Position numbers and translations under genes: made by a program. The notes under the pieces were generated by a model. It did not search any database. It saw only the letters and a list, made by a program, of their open reading frames with translations, and was not told where the DNA came from. This document shows, piece by piece, positions 1-7,678 of a stretch of DNA of 64,000 nucleotides (position 1 is its first letter; the number at the start of each line of letters is the position of its first letter). The stretch comes from Dokdonella_A sp937902695 (GTDB lineage: Bacteria > Pseudomonadota > Gammaproteobacteria > Xanthomonadales > Rhodanobacteraceae). The stretch spans positions 1 to 64,000 of the forward strand of contig JBEHYO010000007.1 in the NCBI GenBank assembly GCA_048498135.1, written 5' to 3'.

Positions 1-507
1 GCCAAGCAGGCCGCGCTCGCCGATCTGTCGCTCGAATGGCATGCGATCGGTCCCGTGCAGTCGAACAAGGCGCGCGACGTCGCGCGGCACTTCGACTGGC
101 TGCAGACGCTCGATCGCGCCAAACTGGTCGAGCCGCTCGCGCGCCATCGCGATGCCGGCCTGGCCCCGCTCAACGTGCTGATCCAGGTCAACATCGACGA
201 CGAAGACAGCAAGTCCGGCTGCGCCCCGGCCGATGTGTCGCAGCTCGCGGACATGGTCGGCCGTCATCCGACGCTGCGTCTGCGCGGCCTCATGGCGCTG
301 CCGGCACCGCTCGACCTCGCCCGCCGACGCGCGGCATTCCGCCGCATGCGCGCGCTGTTCGACACGCTGGCGTCGGCGCGCGCCGGCATCGATACGCTTT
401 CGATGGGCATGTCCGACGATTTCGAGCTCGCGATCGCCGAAGGCGCGACGATGGTCCGCGTGGGCTCGGCGCTGTTCGGCGCAAGGAGCCGGCGCGCCGG
501 ATCGTGA
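1..507 (+). CDS. yggS: YggS-family pyridoxal phosphate homeostasis protein (5' end missing)
   Basis: The frame is open from base 1, so the start and the PLP-binding lysine lie left of the window; 168 residues are present. The family binds pyridoxal 5'-phosphate and keeps free PLP and amino-acid pools balanced in the cytoplasm. Visible signatures are WHAIGPVQSNK near the left edge, LIQVNIDDE in the middle and SMGMSDDFELAI followed by MVRVGSALFG near the C-terminus, all typical of the alanine-racemase-like TIM barrel. It lies 83 bp before proC, the usual yggS-proC-yggT order. The last residues RSRRAGS are probably a non-conserved tail. Confidence 0.95.
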   Translation, partial: AKQAALADLSLEWHAIGPVQSNKARDVARHFDWLQTLDRAKLVEPLARHRDAGLAPLNVLIQVNIDDEDSKSGCAPADVSQLADMVGRHPTLRLRGLMALPAPLDLARRRAAFRRMRALFDTLASARAGIDTLSMGMSDDFELAIAEGATMVRVGSALFGARSRRAGS

Positions 508-521
508 ATCGGGATTCGGAA
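505..521. repeat. Short GGGATT-type repeat, left arm before proC
   Basis: The sequence TGAATCGGGATTCGG overlaps the yggS stop codon. It is a minimal copy of the GGGATT/AATCCC repeat seen again at 599-630, 11791-11832 and 11879-11902. With the 599-630 copy it forms inverted arms around about 80 bp upstream of proC. Confidence 0.6.
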
Positions 522-590
522 CACGCCGATGGCGGCCGGCTGCGCGCCGCGCTTGCTATGCTTGTGCAACTGCAGCACGCCCGCGACCCG

Positions 591-1439
591 ATGCCGCCGA
601 ATCCCCAATCACGAATCCCGAATCCCGGCTCGATCGCCTTCATCGGCGGCGGCAACATGGCACGCAGCCTGATCGGCGCGCTGATCCGCGGCGGCGTCGC
701 CGCGGCATCGATCGCCGTCGCCGAGCCCGACGCCGGCGCGCGCGATGCGCTCGTGCGCGATTTCGCGATCGACGCGCACGCGGCCACGGCCGCGGCGATC
801 CGCGACGCGGGAACGATCGTGCTCGCGGTCAAGCCGCAGGTGCTGCAAAGCGTCTGCGCCGAGCTCGGCCACGCGCTCGGCGATGCGTCCCCGCTGATCG
901 TCTCGATCGCGGCCGGGATCCGCATCGAGCAGATCGAACGCTGGATAGGCCGTCCGCTTCCGATCGTGCGTGCGATGCCGAACACGCCGGCGCTGGTCGG
1001 TGCCGGCGCGACCGGCCTGATCGCCAATGTGCGCGCGAGCGCCGACGACCGCGCGCGCGCCGAGGCGTTGCTCGGCGCCGCCGGCCGCACGGCGTGGATC
1101 GAGCGCGAGGCCTTGATGGATGCCGTGACGGCGCTGTCGGGCTCGGGGCCGGCGTATTTCTTCCTGCTCGTCGAGGCGCTCGAAGACGCAGCCGTCGCGC
1201 AGGGTCTGCCGCGCGAGACCGCGCGCATGCTCGCGAGCCAGACCTGCCTCGGTGCCGGCCGCATGCTCGCCGAGAGCGGCGAGGCGCCGTCGACGCTGCG
1301 CGAACGCGTGACCTCGCCCGGCGGCACGACGGCCGCCGCGCTCGCCGCGTTCGAGGAAGGCGGATTCCGCGAGCTCGTCTCGGACGCCGTCGCCGCCGCG
1401 ACCGAGCGCGGACGCGAGCTGTCCGCGCGCACGCCATGA
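591..1439 (+). CDS. proC: Pyrroline-5-carboxylate reductase
   Basis: Catalyses the last step of proline synthesis, NAD(P)H-dependent reduction of 1-pyrroline-5-carboxylate, in the cytoplasm. The 282-residue product has the dinucleotide-binding loop FIGGGNMA at about residues 17-24, VKPQ at 80-83, MPNTPALVG at 129-137 and the C-terminal P5CR signature VTSPGGTTAAAL. ATG 591 is chosen because no in-frame start lies between it and the Rossmann strand. As a consequence an AATCCC repeat is translated as the leader PQSRIPNPGS, about a dozen residues longer than usual family N-termini. yggT follows 29 bp downstream. Confidence 0.95.
   Translation: MPPNPQSRIPNPGSIAFIGGGNMARSLIGALIRGGVAAASIAVAEPDAGARDALVRDFAIDAHAATAAAIRDAGTIVLAVKPQVLQSVCAELGHALGDASPLIVSIAAGIRIEQIERWIGRPLPIVRAMPNTPALVGAGATGLIANVRASADDRARAEALLGAAGRTAWIEREALMDAVTALSGSGPAYFFLLVEALEDAAVAQGLPRETARMLASQTCLGAGRMLAESGEAPSTLRERVTSPGGTTAAALAAFEEGGFRELVSDAVAAATERGRELSARTP
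599..630. repeat. AATCCC-type repeat inside the proC 5' coding region
   Basis: Alternating AATCCC/GAATCC words sit at the very start of the proC reading frame and are translated. The copy is in inverted orientation to the one at 505-521. The same words stand immediately upstream of aroK, so this is a dispersed element rather than conserved proC sequence. Confidence 0.75.
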
Positions 1440-1468
1440 CGCCTCTGACCTGATCGAAAGGACGCACG

Positions 1469-2044
1469 ATGGGGTATTTCGCCAACGCGGGACAGATCGT
1501 CATCCAGTTCGTCTTCGGCGCGCTGATCGCGCTGATCGTCCTGCGCGTGCTGCTGCAATGGGTGCGCGCGAACTTCTACAACCCGATCTGCCAGTTCCTC
1601 TACAAGGCGACGAATCCGGTGCTGATGCCGCTGCGCAAGGTGATTCCGGCATGGCGCAACCTCGACATCGCGGGCATCACGCTCGCCTGGCTCGCGACGG
1701 CGCTGAAGCTCGTGCTGCTCTACGCGACGGTCGGGCAGACGCTCGGCGTGCTGGGCCTCGCCGTGCTCGCGCTCGCCGATCTGATCGACTTCGTGCTGCT
1801 GCTCTACATCGTGCTCGTGCTCGTGCGGGTCGTGCTCGGCTTCGTCGGCGCGGACAGCTACCACCCGGTCGTGCCGCTGGTCATGCAGCTGACCGAGCCC
1901 GTGCTGAGGCCGTTCCGCCGCCTGATCCCGAATGTCGGCGGCCTCGATTTCTCGCCGATGATCGTGCTGCTGGTGATCACGCTCGCGCGCGTGCTGATCG
2001 CCAAGCCGCTGCTCGATCTCGGCCTTCGGCTCGCGCAGGGCTGA
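1469..2044 (+). CDS. yggT: YggT family integral membrane protein
   Basis: A hydrophobic 191-residue protein with two homologous YGGT halves, each with paired membrane helices. The first half starts around residues 10-30 (VFGALIALIVLRVLLQWVRA), the second around 100-125. Both halves carry the family pattern of aromatic/Asn-Pro and PLRKVIP or PFRRLIP loops (PLRKVIPAWRNLDIAG, PFRRLIPNVGGLDFSP). The family is linked to osmotic tolerance and often follows proC, but its molecular role is unclear. An AAAGGA ribosome-binding sequence lies about 9 bases before ATG 1469. The stop is 3 bases before the next start, so the pair is probably co-translated. Confidence 0.9.
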   Translation: MGYFANAGQIVIQFVFGALIALIVLRVLLQWVRANFYNPICQFLYKATNPVLMPLRKVIPAWRNLDIAGITLAWLATALKLVLLYATVGQTLGVLGLAVLALADLIDFVLLLYIVLVLVRVVLGFVGADSYHPVVPLVMQLTEPVLRPFRRLIPNVGGLDFSPMIVLLVITLARVLIAKPLLDLGLRLAQG

Positions 2045-2047
2045 CGC

Positions 2048-2485
2048 GTGCGTCTCGCCGCCTCGATCGGATTCGCGCTCGCACTCGTGCCTTTCGCCGC
2101 GCGCTCGCAATACGAGCAGACCTTCGGCGACATGACGGTGCACTACAGCGCGCTCCCGACTGCGCGCCTGTTGCCCGCGATGGCGAAGAGCTACGGCATC
2201 ACGCAGTCGCGCAGCCGCGGCCTCGTCAACGTCGCGATCGAGCAGAAGGCGGCCGACGGCAAGACGACGCCGGTGCGTGCCGCGGTCGCCGGCAAGGCGA
2301 CCTCGCTCGGCGGCGACAGCGCGCCGCTCAGGTTCCGCGAGCTCGTCGAGGACGGTACCGTCTCGTACATCAGCGAGTTCCCGCTGAGCGCGCCGGATAC
2401 CTACACGTTCACGATCGCGATCACGCCCGAAGGCGCAGCGCCGGCGTACACGCTGAGGTTCAATCAGGATTTCGTCGCGGATTGA
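2048..2485 (+). CDS. DUF4426 domain-containing secreted protein
   Basis: A 145-residue protein with an N-terminal signal peptide (hydrophobic residues 3-16, likely cleavage after FAARS) followed by a small beta-rich domain. YEQTFGDMTVHYSALPT and the ending TLRFNQDFV match the DUF4426 family, which is usually found beside yggT/proC in gammaproteobacteria. Function is unknown; a periplasmic location is inferred. GTG 2048 is used because it directly follows the yggT stop and begins the signal peptide. The last bases of the gene are the left edge of the tandemly repeated unit at 2471-3141. Confidence 0.85.
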   Translation: MRLAASIGFALALVPFAARSQYEQTFGDMTVHYSALPTARLLPAMAKSYGITQSRSRGLVNVAIEQKAADGKTTPVRAAVAGKATSLGGDSAPLRFRELVEDGTVSYISEFPLSAPDTYTFTIAITPEGAAPAYTLRFNQDFVAD

Positions 2486-2501
2486 GCGTCGAAAACCAGA
2501 A

Positions 2502-2591
2502 GATTGAACCACGGAGAACACGAAGAGCACGAAGGAAAAGAACTTCAAATTGCTTTTTCTTCGTGTCCTTCGTGTCCTTCGTGGTTCAATC
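2502..2591. repeat. Inverted repeat with GATTGAACCACG arms, copy 1
   Basis: The left arm starts GATTGAACCACGG and contains CACGAAG words; the right arm contains CTTCGTGTCCTTCGTG and ends CGTGGTTCAATC. The arms are about 38 bases each around a short AT-richer loop. It lies just after the DUF4426 stop and could act as a bidirectional stop structure. Read as protein it gives His/Glu-rich nonsense peptides such as NHGEHEEHEG. Confidence 0.8.
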
Positions 2592-2726
2592 TTTCGCCTC
2601 ACGCCGCGAAAAGCGCATGCATCGCATCGAGCCCGTCGAACAGCGCCGCGGGTCCCGGCTGCAGGATGATCGGCGACTTGATCTCGTGCAGCTCTTTTCG
2701 TCGCGGATTGAGCGTCGAAAACCAAA

Positions 2727-2815
2727 GATTGAACCACGGAGAACACGAAGAGCACGAAGGAAATGAACTTCAAATTGCTTTTCTTCGTGTCCTTCGTGTC
2801 CTTCGTGGTTCAATC
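2727..2815. repeat. Inverted repeat with GATTGAACCACG arms, copy 2
   Basis: Second copy of the same imperfect hairpin, inside tandem unit 2, with the same GATTGAACCACGG and CGTGGTTCAATC ends. No gene reads through it. Confidence 0.8.
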
Positions 2816-2948
2816 TTTCGCCCCACGCCACGAAAGCGCACGCATCGCATCGAGCCCGTCGAACAGTGCCGCGGGTCCCGGCTGCAGGATGATCGGCGAC
2901 TCGCTCGTGCAGCTCTTTTCGTCGCGGATTGAGCGTCGAAAACGAGAA

Positions 2949-3038
2949 GATTGAACCACGGAGAACACGAAGACCACGAAGGAAAAGAACTTCAAGTTGC
3001 TTTTTCTTCGTGTCCTTCGTGTTTTTCGTGGTTCAATC
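2949..3038. repeat. Inverted repeat with GATTGAACCACG arms, copy 3
   Basis: Third copy. The BtuF-like gene on the minus strand reads into this hairpin and stops in its loop, so the last residues RLNHEKHEGHEEKAT are encoded by repeat sequence. Confidence 0.8.
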
Positions 3039-3828
3039 TTTCGCCCCACGCCGCGAAAAGCGCATGCATCGCATCGAGCCCGTCGAACAGCGCCGCGGGC
3101 CCCGGCTGGAGGATGATCGGCGACTTGATCTCATGGAGCTCGCCGTCGCGCACCGCGGGCATCGTGGACCAGCCCGGCCGCGCCGCGACACGATCGGGCC
3201 GGAACTTCTTGCCGCACCATGAGCCGAGCACGATGTCCGGCGCGCGACGGACGACCTCGTCCGGATCGGCAAGGATGCGATCGCGCGCCAGCGGCATCGC
3301 GGCGCGTTCCGGAAACACGTCGTCGCCGCCGGCGATGCGGATCAGCTCGGCGACCCAGCGGATGCCGGTGATCGGCGGCTCGTCCCATTCCTCGAAGTAG
3401 ACGCGCGGACGTCGCGGCAGCTTCGCCGCCGCGCGCTCGACGTCGGCGAGATGCGAGCGTGCCTTCGCCGCGTACGCGTTCGCCGCTGCGGCGGCGTCGA
3501 CGAGCGCGCCGAGCCGCACGATGTAATCGAGAATGCCCTCGACGCTGCGGTGATTCGAGATCCAGACCTCGATGCCGGCGCGAATCAGGTCGCGCGCGAT
3601 GTCGGCCTGGATGTCGGAAAAGCCGATCACGAAATCGGGCTCCAGCGCGAGGATCGCGTCGGTCTTCGCGCTCGTGAACGCGGAAACCTTCGGCTTTTCC
3701 TTGCGCGCGCGCGGCGGGCGCACGGTAAAGCCCGAGATGCCGACGATGCGCTGCTGCTCGCCGAGCGCGTAGAGCACTTCGGTCGGTTCTTCGGTGAGGC
3801 AGACGATGCGTCGCGGTCCGCGCGTCAC
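2992..3828 (-). CDS. BtuF-like cobalamin/metal-chelate substrate-binding protein without signal peptide
   Basis: A 278-residue Peripla_BP_2-type protein related to BtuF/FepB binding proteins. Features are RIVCLTEEPTEVLYALGE at residues 6-23, a conserved GISGFT, ILALEPDFVIGFSDIQ, PRVYFEEWDEPPITG and WVAELIRIAGG. GTG 3828 is chosen because it overlaps the pdxH stop by GTGA and begins directly at the fold's first strand. No signal peptide is present, as in the cytoplasmic-looking cobalamin-binding relatives annotated in many proteobacteria, so its ligand and location are uncertain. No permease or ATPase is adjacent. The C-terminal 15 residues are translated repeat. Confidence 0.8.
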   Translation of the reverse strand: MTRGPRRIVCLTEEPTEVLYALGEQQRIVGISGFTVRPPRARKEKPKVSAFTSAKTDAILALEPDFVIGFSDIQADIARDLIRAGIEVWISNHRSVEGILDYIVRLGALVDAAAAANAYAAKARSHLADVERAAAKLPRRPRVYFEEWDEPPITGIRWVAELIRIAGGDDVFPERAAMPLARDRILADPDEVVRRAPDIVLGSWCGKKFRPDRVAARPGWSTMPAVRDGELHEIKSPIILQPGPAALFDGLDAMHALFAAWGERLNHEKHEGHEEKAT

Positions 3829-4445
3829 GGATACAGCATGCCCTTTCGCCAGCCGTCGTGTTCGCGCACGTACGTCACGCGCTCGTGCAGGCGGAATCGC
3901 GCGCCGTACCAGAACTCGATGCGGTCCGGCCGCACGGCATAGCCGCCCCAGTGCGGCGGACGCGGCACCGCGACGCCGTCGAAGCGTTTCTCGAACTCGG
4001 CGACGCGTTCCTCGAACGTGCCGCGATCCGGCAAGGCGCGGGATTGCAGCGACGCCCACGCGCCGATCTGGCTGCCGCGCGCGCGCGTCGCGAAGTACGC
4101 GTCGGAATCGTCGTCCGTCACCTTCGCGACGGCGCCTTCGATGCGCACCTGCACCTGCTCGCCGAGCAGCTTCCAGTGAAAGCAGAGCGCGGCCCGCGGA
4201 TGCTCGGCGAGCTGCGTGCCCTTGAGGCTTTCGTAGTTCGTGTAGAAACGGAAGCCATCCGCGCCGACGCCCTTCAGCAGGACGACCCGCGCCGATACGC
4301 GGCCTTCGCCGTCGGCGGTCGCGAGCGTCATCGCGGTCGGCTCGCTGTCGCCGCTCGCGCGCGCCGCGTCGAGCAGTCCGTCGAACGTCGCCAGCGCCTC
4401 TTGGTAGAGTGCGAGCGCATCTTCGCGCGGGGAGTCACCGTTCAT
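3825..4445 (-). CDS. pdxH: Pyridoxamine 5'-phosphate oxidase
   Basis: FMN-dependent oxidation of pyridoxamine/pyridoxine 5'-phosphate to PLP. The 206-residue product has the family order: AMTLATAD, SARVVLLKGVGADGFRFYTNYES (FMN contacts), AALCFHWKLLGEQVQVRIEG, SQIGAWASLQS and the C-terminal signature IEFWYGARFRLHER. ATG 4445 gives MNGDSPREDALALYQEA; ATG 4463 would add MLASRR. The 3' end overlaps the BtuF-like gene by 4 bases, so the two are probably one transcript. The start shares the palindrome CATG with the divergent kinase gene. Confidence 0.95.
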   Translation of the reverse strand: MNGDSPREDALALYQEALATFDGLLDAARASGDSEPTAMTLATADGEGRVSARVVLLKGVGADGFRFYTNYESLKGTQLAEHPRAALCFHWKLLGEQVQVRIEGAVAKVTDDDSDAYFATRARGSQIGAWASLQSRALPDRGTFEERVAEFEKRFDGVAVPRPPHWGGYAVRPDRIEFWYGARFRLHERVTYVREHDGWRKGMLYP

Positions 4446-5370
4446 GCGTCGCGATGCTAGCACGCGCGCCGGCTACGACCGGACCACCGTCGACGCGTTG
4501 CTCGATGCGCTGCTGCCGCGTCTGCCGCCGCGCCGGGCCGCGCTGGTGGGCGTGTCGGGCCTGCAGGCGAGCGGGAAATCGACGCTCGCGGCGCAGCTCG
4601 CCGCGGCGGCGCGCGAACGCGGCGTCGCGACCGAAGTGCTCGGGCTCGACGACTTCTATCTCGGCCGCCGCGACCGGGCCGCGCTCGCACGCGACGTGCA
4701 TCCGCTGCTCGCGACACGCGGCGTGCCGGGCACGCACGATGTCGCCCTCCTCGTCGACACCGTCCGCGCGCTCGGCGATGCATCGCCGCAGGATCCGGCG
4801 CGCGTTCCGCGCTTCGACAAGGGACGCGATACCCGACTGGCGCCGTCGCGCTGGCGTCGCGTGGCGTCGCCCCCGCGGCTGATCCTGCTCGAAGGCTGGT
4901 GCATCGGCGTGCCGCCCGAATCGCCGCGCGCGCTCGCGCGCCCCGCCAACGACATCGAACGCATCGAGGACGGCGACCGTCGCTGGCGATCCTGGGTGAA
5001 CGCGCGTCTCGCCGGCGAGTACGCCGCGCTCTGGCGCCGCCTCGACGCTCTGATCATGCTCGCGGCGCCAGGGTTCGACGTCGTCGCCCGCTGGCGCGAC
5101 GAGCCCGAGCGCGCGCTGCGCCGCCGCGGCGCGCCACGCGCCATGTCGCGCGCGGACCTTCGCCGGTTCCTGATGCATTACGAGCGGCTCAGCCGGCACG
5201 CGCTGCGCACGTTGCCCGCTCTCGCGGACATCGTCGTCGCGCTCGACGCGTCGCGCCGCGTCGAGTCGATCCGCATCAGCGCGCCGGCTCGACGACGACC
5301 GCCGTTCCGTACGCAAGCACCTCGGTCACGCCCTGCGCGACCTCGTTCGCGTCGTAGCGCATCGCGATGA
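4444..5370 (+). CDS. D-glycerate 3-kinase-like P-loop kinase
   Basis: A 308-residue P-loop kinase of the plant-type glycerate kinase/YggC group. GVSGLQASGKSTLAAQL at about residues 36-52 is the Walker A loop, LGLDDFYL matches the family's DDFY motif, and LILLEGWCIG is the Walker B region. The probable reaction is ATP-dependent phosphorylation of D-glycerate, as assigned to plant GLYK, but the substrate is inferred. The recognisable domain ends near VVALDASRRVESIRIS. The last 30 residues are basic, low-complexity and read antisense to the ybjQ 3' end (95 bp overlap), so the original stop may have been lost. ATG 4444 overlaps the pdxH start. Confidence 0.75.
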   Translation: MRRDASTRAGYDRTTVDALLDALLPRLPPRRAALVGVSGLQASGKSTLAAQLAAAARERGVATEVLGLDDFYLGRRDRAALARDVHPLLATRGVPGTHDVALLVDTVRALGDASPQDPARVPRFDKGRDTRLAPSRWRRVASPPRLILLEGWCIGVPPESPRALARPANDIERIEDGDRRWRSWVNARLAGEYAALWRRLDALIMLAAPGFDVVARWRDEPERALRRRGAPRAMSRADLRRFLMHYERLSRHALRTLPALADIVVALDASRRVESIRISAPARRRPPFRTQAPRSRPARPRSRRSASR

Positions 5371-5617
5371 TCGCGTTCGCGCCCATCTCGGCCGCATGCT
5401 GCACCATGAGATCGTAGGCGTCGCCGCGCGCGCGCTCGCAGAGCTCGGTGAAAAGCGTGATGTTCCCGCCGACGAGCGTCTGCAGCGCGGCGCCGAAGTT
5501 GCCGATCACGCTGCGCGAGCGCACGGTGATGCCGCGCACAATCCCGAGGTGGCGCACGATGCGCGTGCCCGCGATCTCGTTCGCCGTCGTCACCCTGTCA
5601 CGCGCCAACGCTGCCAT
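5276..5617 (-). CDS. YbjQ/UPF0145 (DUF74) family protein
   Basis: A 113-residue cytoplasmic protein of the heavy-metal-binding YbjQ family. It shows TTANEIAGTRIVRHLGIV, RGITVRSRSV, a central acidic/Arg-rich helix and the ending MGANAIIAMRYDANEV, which matches the family's GANAIIGxRFD motif. The family forms pentamers; function is uncertain. ATG 5617 overlaps the end of the upstream kinase gene by 20 bases. A GTG a few codons later (VTTANE) fits typical family N-termini better and is an alternative start. Its 3' end overlaps the convergent kinase gene by 95 bp. Confidence 0.85.
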   Translation of the reverse strand: MAALARDRVTTANEIAGTRIVRHLGIVRGITVRSRSVIGNFGAALQTLVGGNITLFTELCERARGDAYDLMVQHAAEMGANAIIAMRYDANEVAQGVTEVLAYGTAVVVEPAR

Positions 5618-7181
5618 CGCCGCCTCCGTTCCAGCCCGCGCTCGCCGCCTGCTGCATCACGTGCACGAACTGCTCGACGTTGAGCGGCTTGGTCAGATAG
5701 TGATCCGCGCCGGCGCGCAGCGCCGCCTCGCGCGCCTCGCTCGTCGCCGTCGCCGAGAGCGTGACGATGCGGCCCTTGTATCCGCGCGAGCGAAGCTTGT
5801 AGACGGCCGCGTTGCCCGACAGGCCCGAGAGCTCGACGTCGATCAGCAGCACGTCGGGCCGGCCGGCGATCGCCTCGACGACCGCGCTCTGCGCATCGCC
5901 GACCACGCGCACGCGAAAGCCGAGATCGCCGAGCAGGGCTTCGAGGAGGTGGGCGATGTCGGTGTCGTCGTCGGCGACGAGGATGCTGCGGCCCTGCAGC
6001 CAGAAGCGCGGCGCGATCGCATCGTCGGCGTGCGCGGCGGCGCGCTCGCGCCCGCACGGCAGCGTCACGCGGAACGCGCTGCCGCGGCCGACCTCGGATT
6101 CGAACGCCAGCGTGCCGCGCATCTGGTCGACCATGCGCCTGACGATGCTGAGTCCGAGCCCGGCGCCCTTGCGGCCTGCATGGCCGCCGCGATTGAACGG
6201 CATGAAGACGGTATCGCGATGCGCCGCGGCGATGCCGATGCCGGTGTCGCTGACGACGGCCGAAAGCTCGCCGCCGCGCCAGACGATCTCGGCCGCGATC
6301 TCGCCGTGGCGCGTGTAGCGCACCGCGTTCGACAGCAGGTTGACGAGGATCTGGCGCAGGCGGATCTCGTCGAACACCGGCTGCTCGACGTCGTCGATCG
6401 TCAGCGAGACGCGGAAATCGAGGCCTTTTTCCTCGGCGAGCGGCCGGAACATCGCATCGAGGTCGGCGGCCAGCGCATCGAGGTCGACGGGCGTTGGATT
6501 CAGAAGCGGCGCCGCGCCGTCGCTGCGGCCGTATTCGAGCAGATTCTCGGCGAGCGTGAAGAGATAGGTCGCGTTGCGGCGCACCGCGTGCAGCGCCTCG
6601 TGCAGCGAGGCGTCGCCGTGCGCGCGCCGGTCCGCGAGTTGCAGGTAGCCGAAGATCGACGTCAGCGGCGTGCGGAACTCGTGGCTCAGCGTCGCGATCA
6701 GCGCGTTCTTCAGCGCGTGCGCCTCCTCGAGCTTGGCGTGCTGGCGCTCGAGCTCGGTGCGGATCTGCTTGAGCTGGCCGATCGCCTTCGACTTGGCCTG
6801 GCTCGCGAGCGCCTGCTCGTTGCCGAGCTGCTGCGTTGCGCGCTGGCGATCGCGCTCGGCGGCCGCGTCGAGCAGCAGCACGTGGAACGCGTCGCGATCC
6901 GGAATCAGGTGCAGGTGCGCGCTGGTGCCGTTCGGGAGCTCGACGAACGGAAGATCCTGCGGCTCGTCGATCGAGAGGCCGATGAAGAGATCGCGCAGCA
7001 TCTGCACGCTCTGCCCGGGATTGCTGCCGTCGACGCCGTAGTAGATCGCATCGCCGCGGATGTCGCGAAGCCGCCAGGCGGCGTCGAACGTCAGCAGCAG
7101 CGCGCGCACGCGCTGCCAGAAGAGCTCGCAGAGATAGTCGCTGACGCGGGACGGAACGCTCGGGAAGGACGGCGAGGTCAC
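5598..7181 (-). CDS. Hybrid sensor histidine kinase with C-terminal receiver, GTPase operon
   Basis: A soluble 527-residue kinase. Residues 15-105 look like a PAS sensor (LTFDAAWRLRDIRGDAIYYG), followed by a coiled coil at 105-160 and the H-box LIATLSHEFRTPLTS with His 167. The ATPase lobe shows LVNLLSNAVRYT, DTGIGI and GAGLGLSIVRRM. A receiver follows near residues 400-520 (ILVADDDTDIA, phospho-acceptor in VLLIDVELSG, conserved KPL). No membrane segment is seen. GTG 7181 overlaps the GTPase stop by GTGA, giving tight coupling. The stop overlaps ybjQ. It is the last signalling gene of the leftward operon starting at 10880. Confidence 0.9.
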   Translation of the reverse strand: MTSPSFPSVPSRVSDYLCELFWQRVRALLLTFDAAWRLRDIRGDAIYYGVDGSNPGQSVQMLRDLFIGLSIDEPQDLPFVELPNGTSAHLHLIPDRDAFHVLLLDAAAERDRQRATQQLGNEQALASQAKSKAIGQLKQIRTELERQHAKLEEAHALKNALIATLSHEFRTPLTSIFGYLQLADRRAHGDASLHEALHAVRRNATYLFTLAENLLEYGRSDGAAPLLNPTPVDLDALAADLDAMFRPLAEEKGLDFRVSLTIDDVEQPVFDEIRLRQILVNLLSNAVRYTRHGEIAAEIVWRGGELSAVVSDTGIGIAAAHRDTVFMPFNRGGHAGRKGAGLGLSIVRRMVDQMRGTLAFESEVGRGSAFRVTLPCGRERAAAHADDAIAPRFWLQGRSILVADDDTDIAHLLEALLGDLGFRVRVVGDAQSAVVEAIAGRPDVLLIDVELSGLSGNAAVYKLRSRGYKGRIVTLSATATSEAREAALRAGADHYLTKPLNVEQFVHVMQQAASAGWNGGGDGSVGA

Positions 7182-7678
7182 TGTGCGAGCCTCGTCGCGA
7201 TGTCGGCGAACGCGGCCTCGACGCCGGCGCCGGAACGCGCGCTGGTCTCGTGCACGGGCAGCGAGCGGCGCAGTTCCGCCAGCGCGGCCGGCGCGACTTC
7301 CCATTGCTCGACGAGATCGAGCTTGTTGACCGCGAGCGCGATGGTCGCGTCGGGCAGCAACGTGCGCGACTGCATCAGGAGATTCAGCGCGGCATGGAGG
7401 CTCCTTTCGCGCGTGCCGTCGGCGACGAGCAGGAGCGCCGATGCGCCGCGCAGATACGTCATGTTCAACGAATCGAGCTGGCTGCGGCCGGCGATATCCC
7501 AGACGACGAGCTTCATCGGCGCGCGGCCCGGCAGCGCGACTTCCTTGCTGTCGACCTTGACGCCGACCGTTGTCAGATATTTTTCCGAGAACGTCGAATG
7601 CACGAAACGCGCGACGAGGCTCGTCTTGCCGACGCCGAAGTCGCCGAGCATGCAGAGCTTGTGGGCGACGGCGTTCAT
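7178..7678 (-). CDS. Ras/Rab-like small GTPase
   Basis: A 166-residue prokaryotic Ras-superfamily GTPase. It has the P-loop GDFGVGKTS (12-20), switch I YLTTVGV (34-40), switch II WDIAGRS (60-66), NKLD (118-121) and ETSAR (144-148). Residue 65, where Ras-type proteins carry the catalytic Gln after DxAG, is Arg, so GTP hydrolysis may be slow or partner-dependent. No lipidation signal is present, so membrane recruitment would need a partner. ATG 7678 overlaps the preceding gene by ATGA and its stop overlaps the kinase start by GTGA. That preceding gene encodes a membrane protein with a roadblock-like region, a fold known to regulate such GTPases. Confidence 0.9.
   Translation of the reverse strand: MNAVAHKLCMLGDFGVGKTSLVARFVHSTFSEKYLTTVGVKVDSKEVALPGRAPMKLVVWDIAGRSQLDSLNMTYLRGASALLLVADGTRERSLHAALNLLMQSRTLLPDATIALAVNKLDLVEQWEVAPAALAELRRSLPVHETSARSGAGVEAAFADIATRLAQ

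Larger units (their letters stand above)
2471..3141. repeat. Three tandem copies of a 220-226 bp unit
   Basis: Copies run about 2471-2696, 2697-2917 and 2918-3141. Each contains the last bases of the DUF4426 gene, a long inverted repeat, and on the opposite strand a piece of the 3' end of the BtuF-like gene. Only copy 1 keeps the real DUF4426 end and only copy 3 is continuous with the BtuF-like gene, so the junction of two convergent genes has been duplicated twice. Copies differ by scattered substitutions and small indels, so the duplication is not recent. The joints fall at CGTCGCG microhomology. Confidence 0.9.

Noticed and set aside
290..2773. Very long minus-strand open frame across yggS-proC-yggT
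   Set aside because: Antisense to genes with clear family motifs; composition is Arg/Glu/Ala-rich as expected for a high-GC shadow frame, and no domain is visible.
2471..3141. Possible CRISPR or small His-rich protein genes in the tandem unit
   Set aside because: Units are over 200 bp without unique spacers, and the His/Glu-rich frames are read from the inverted repeat in several frames at once.
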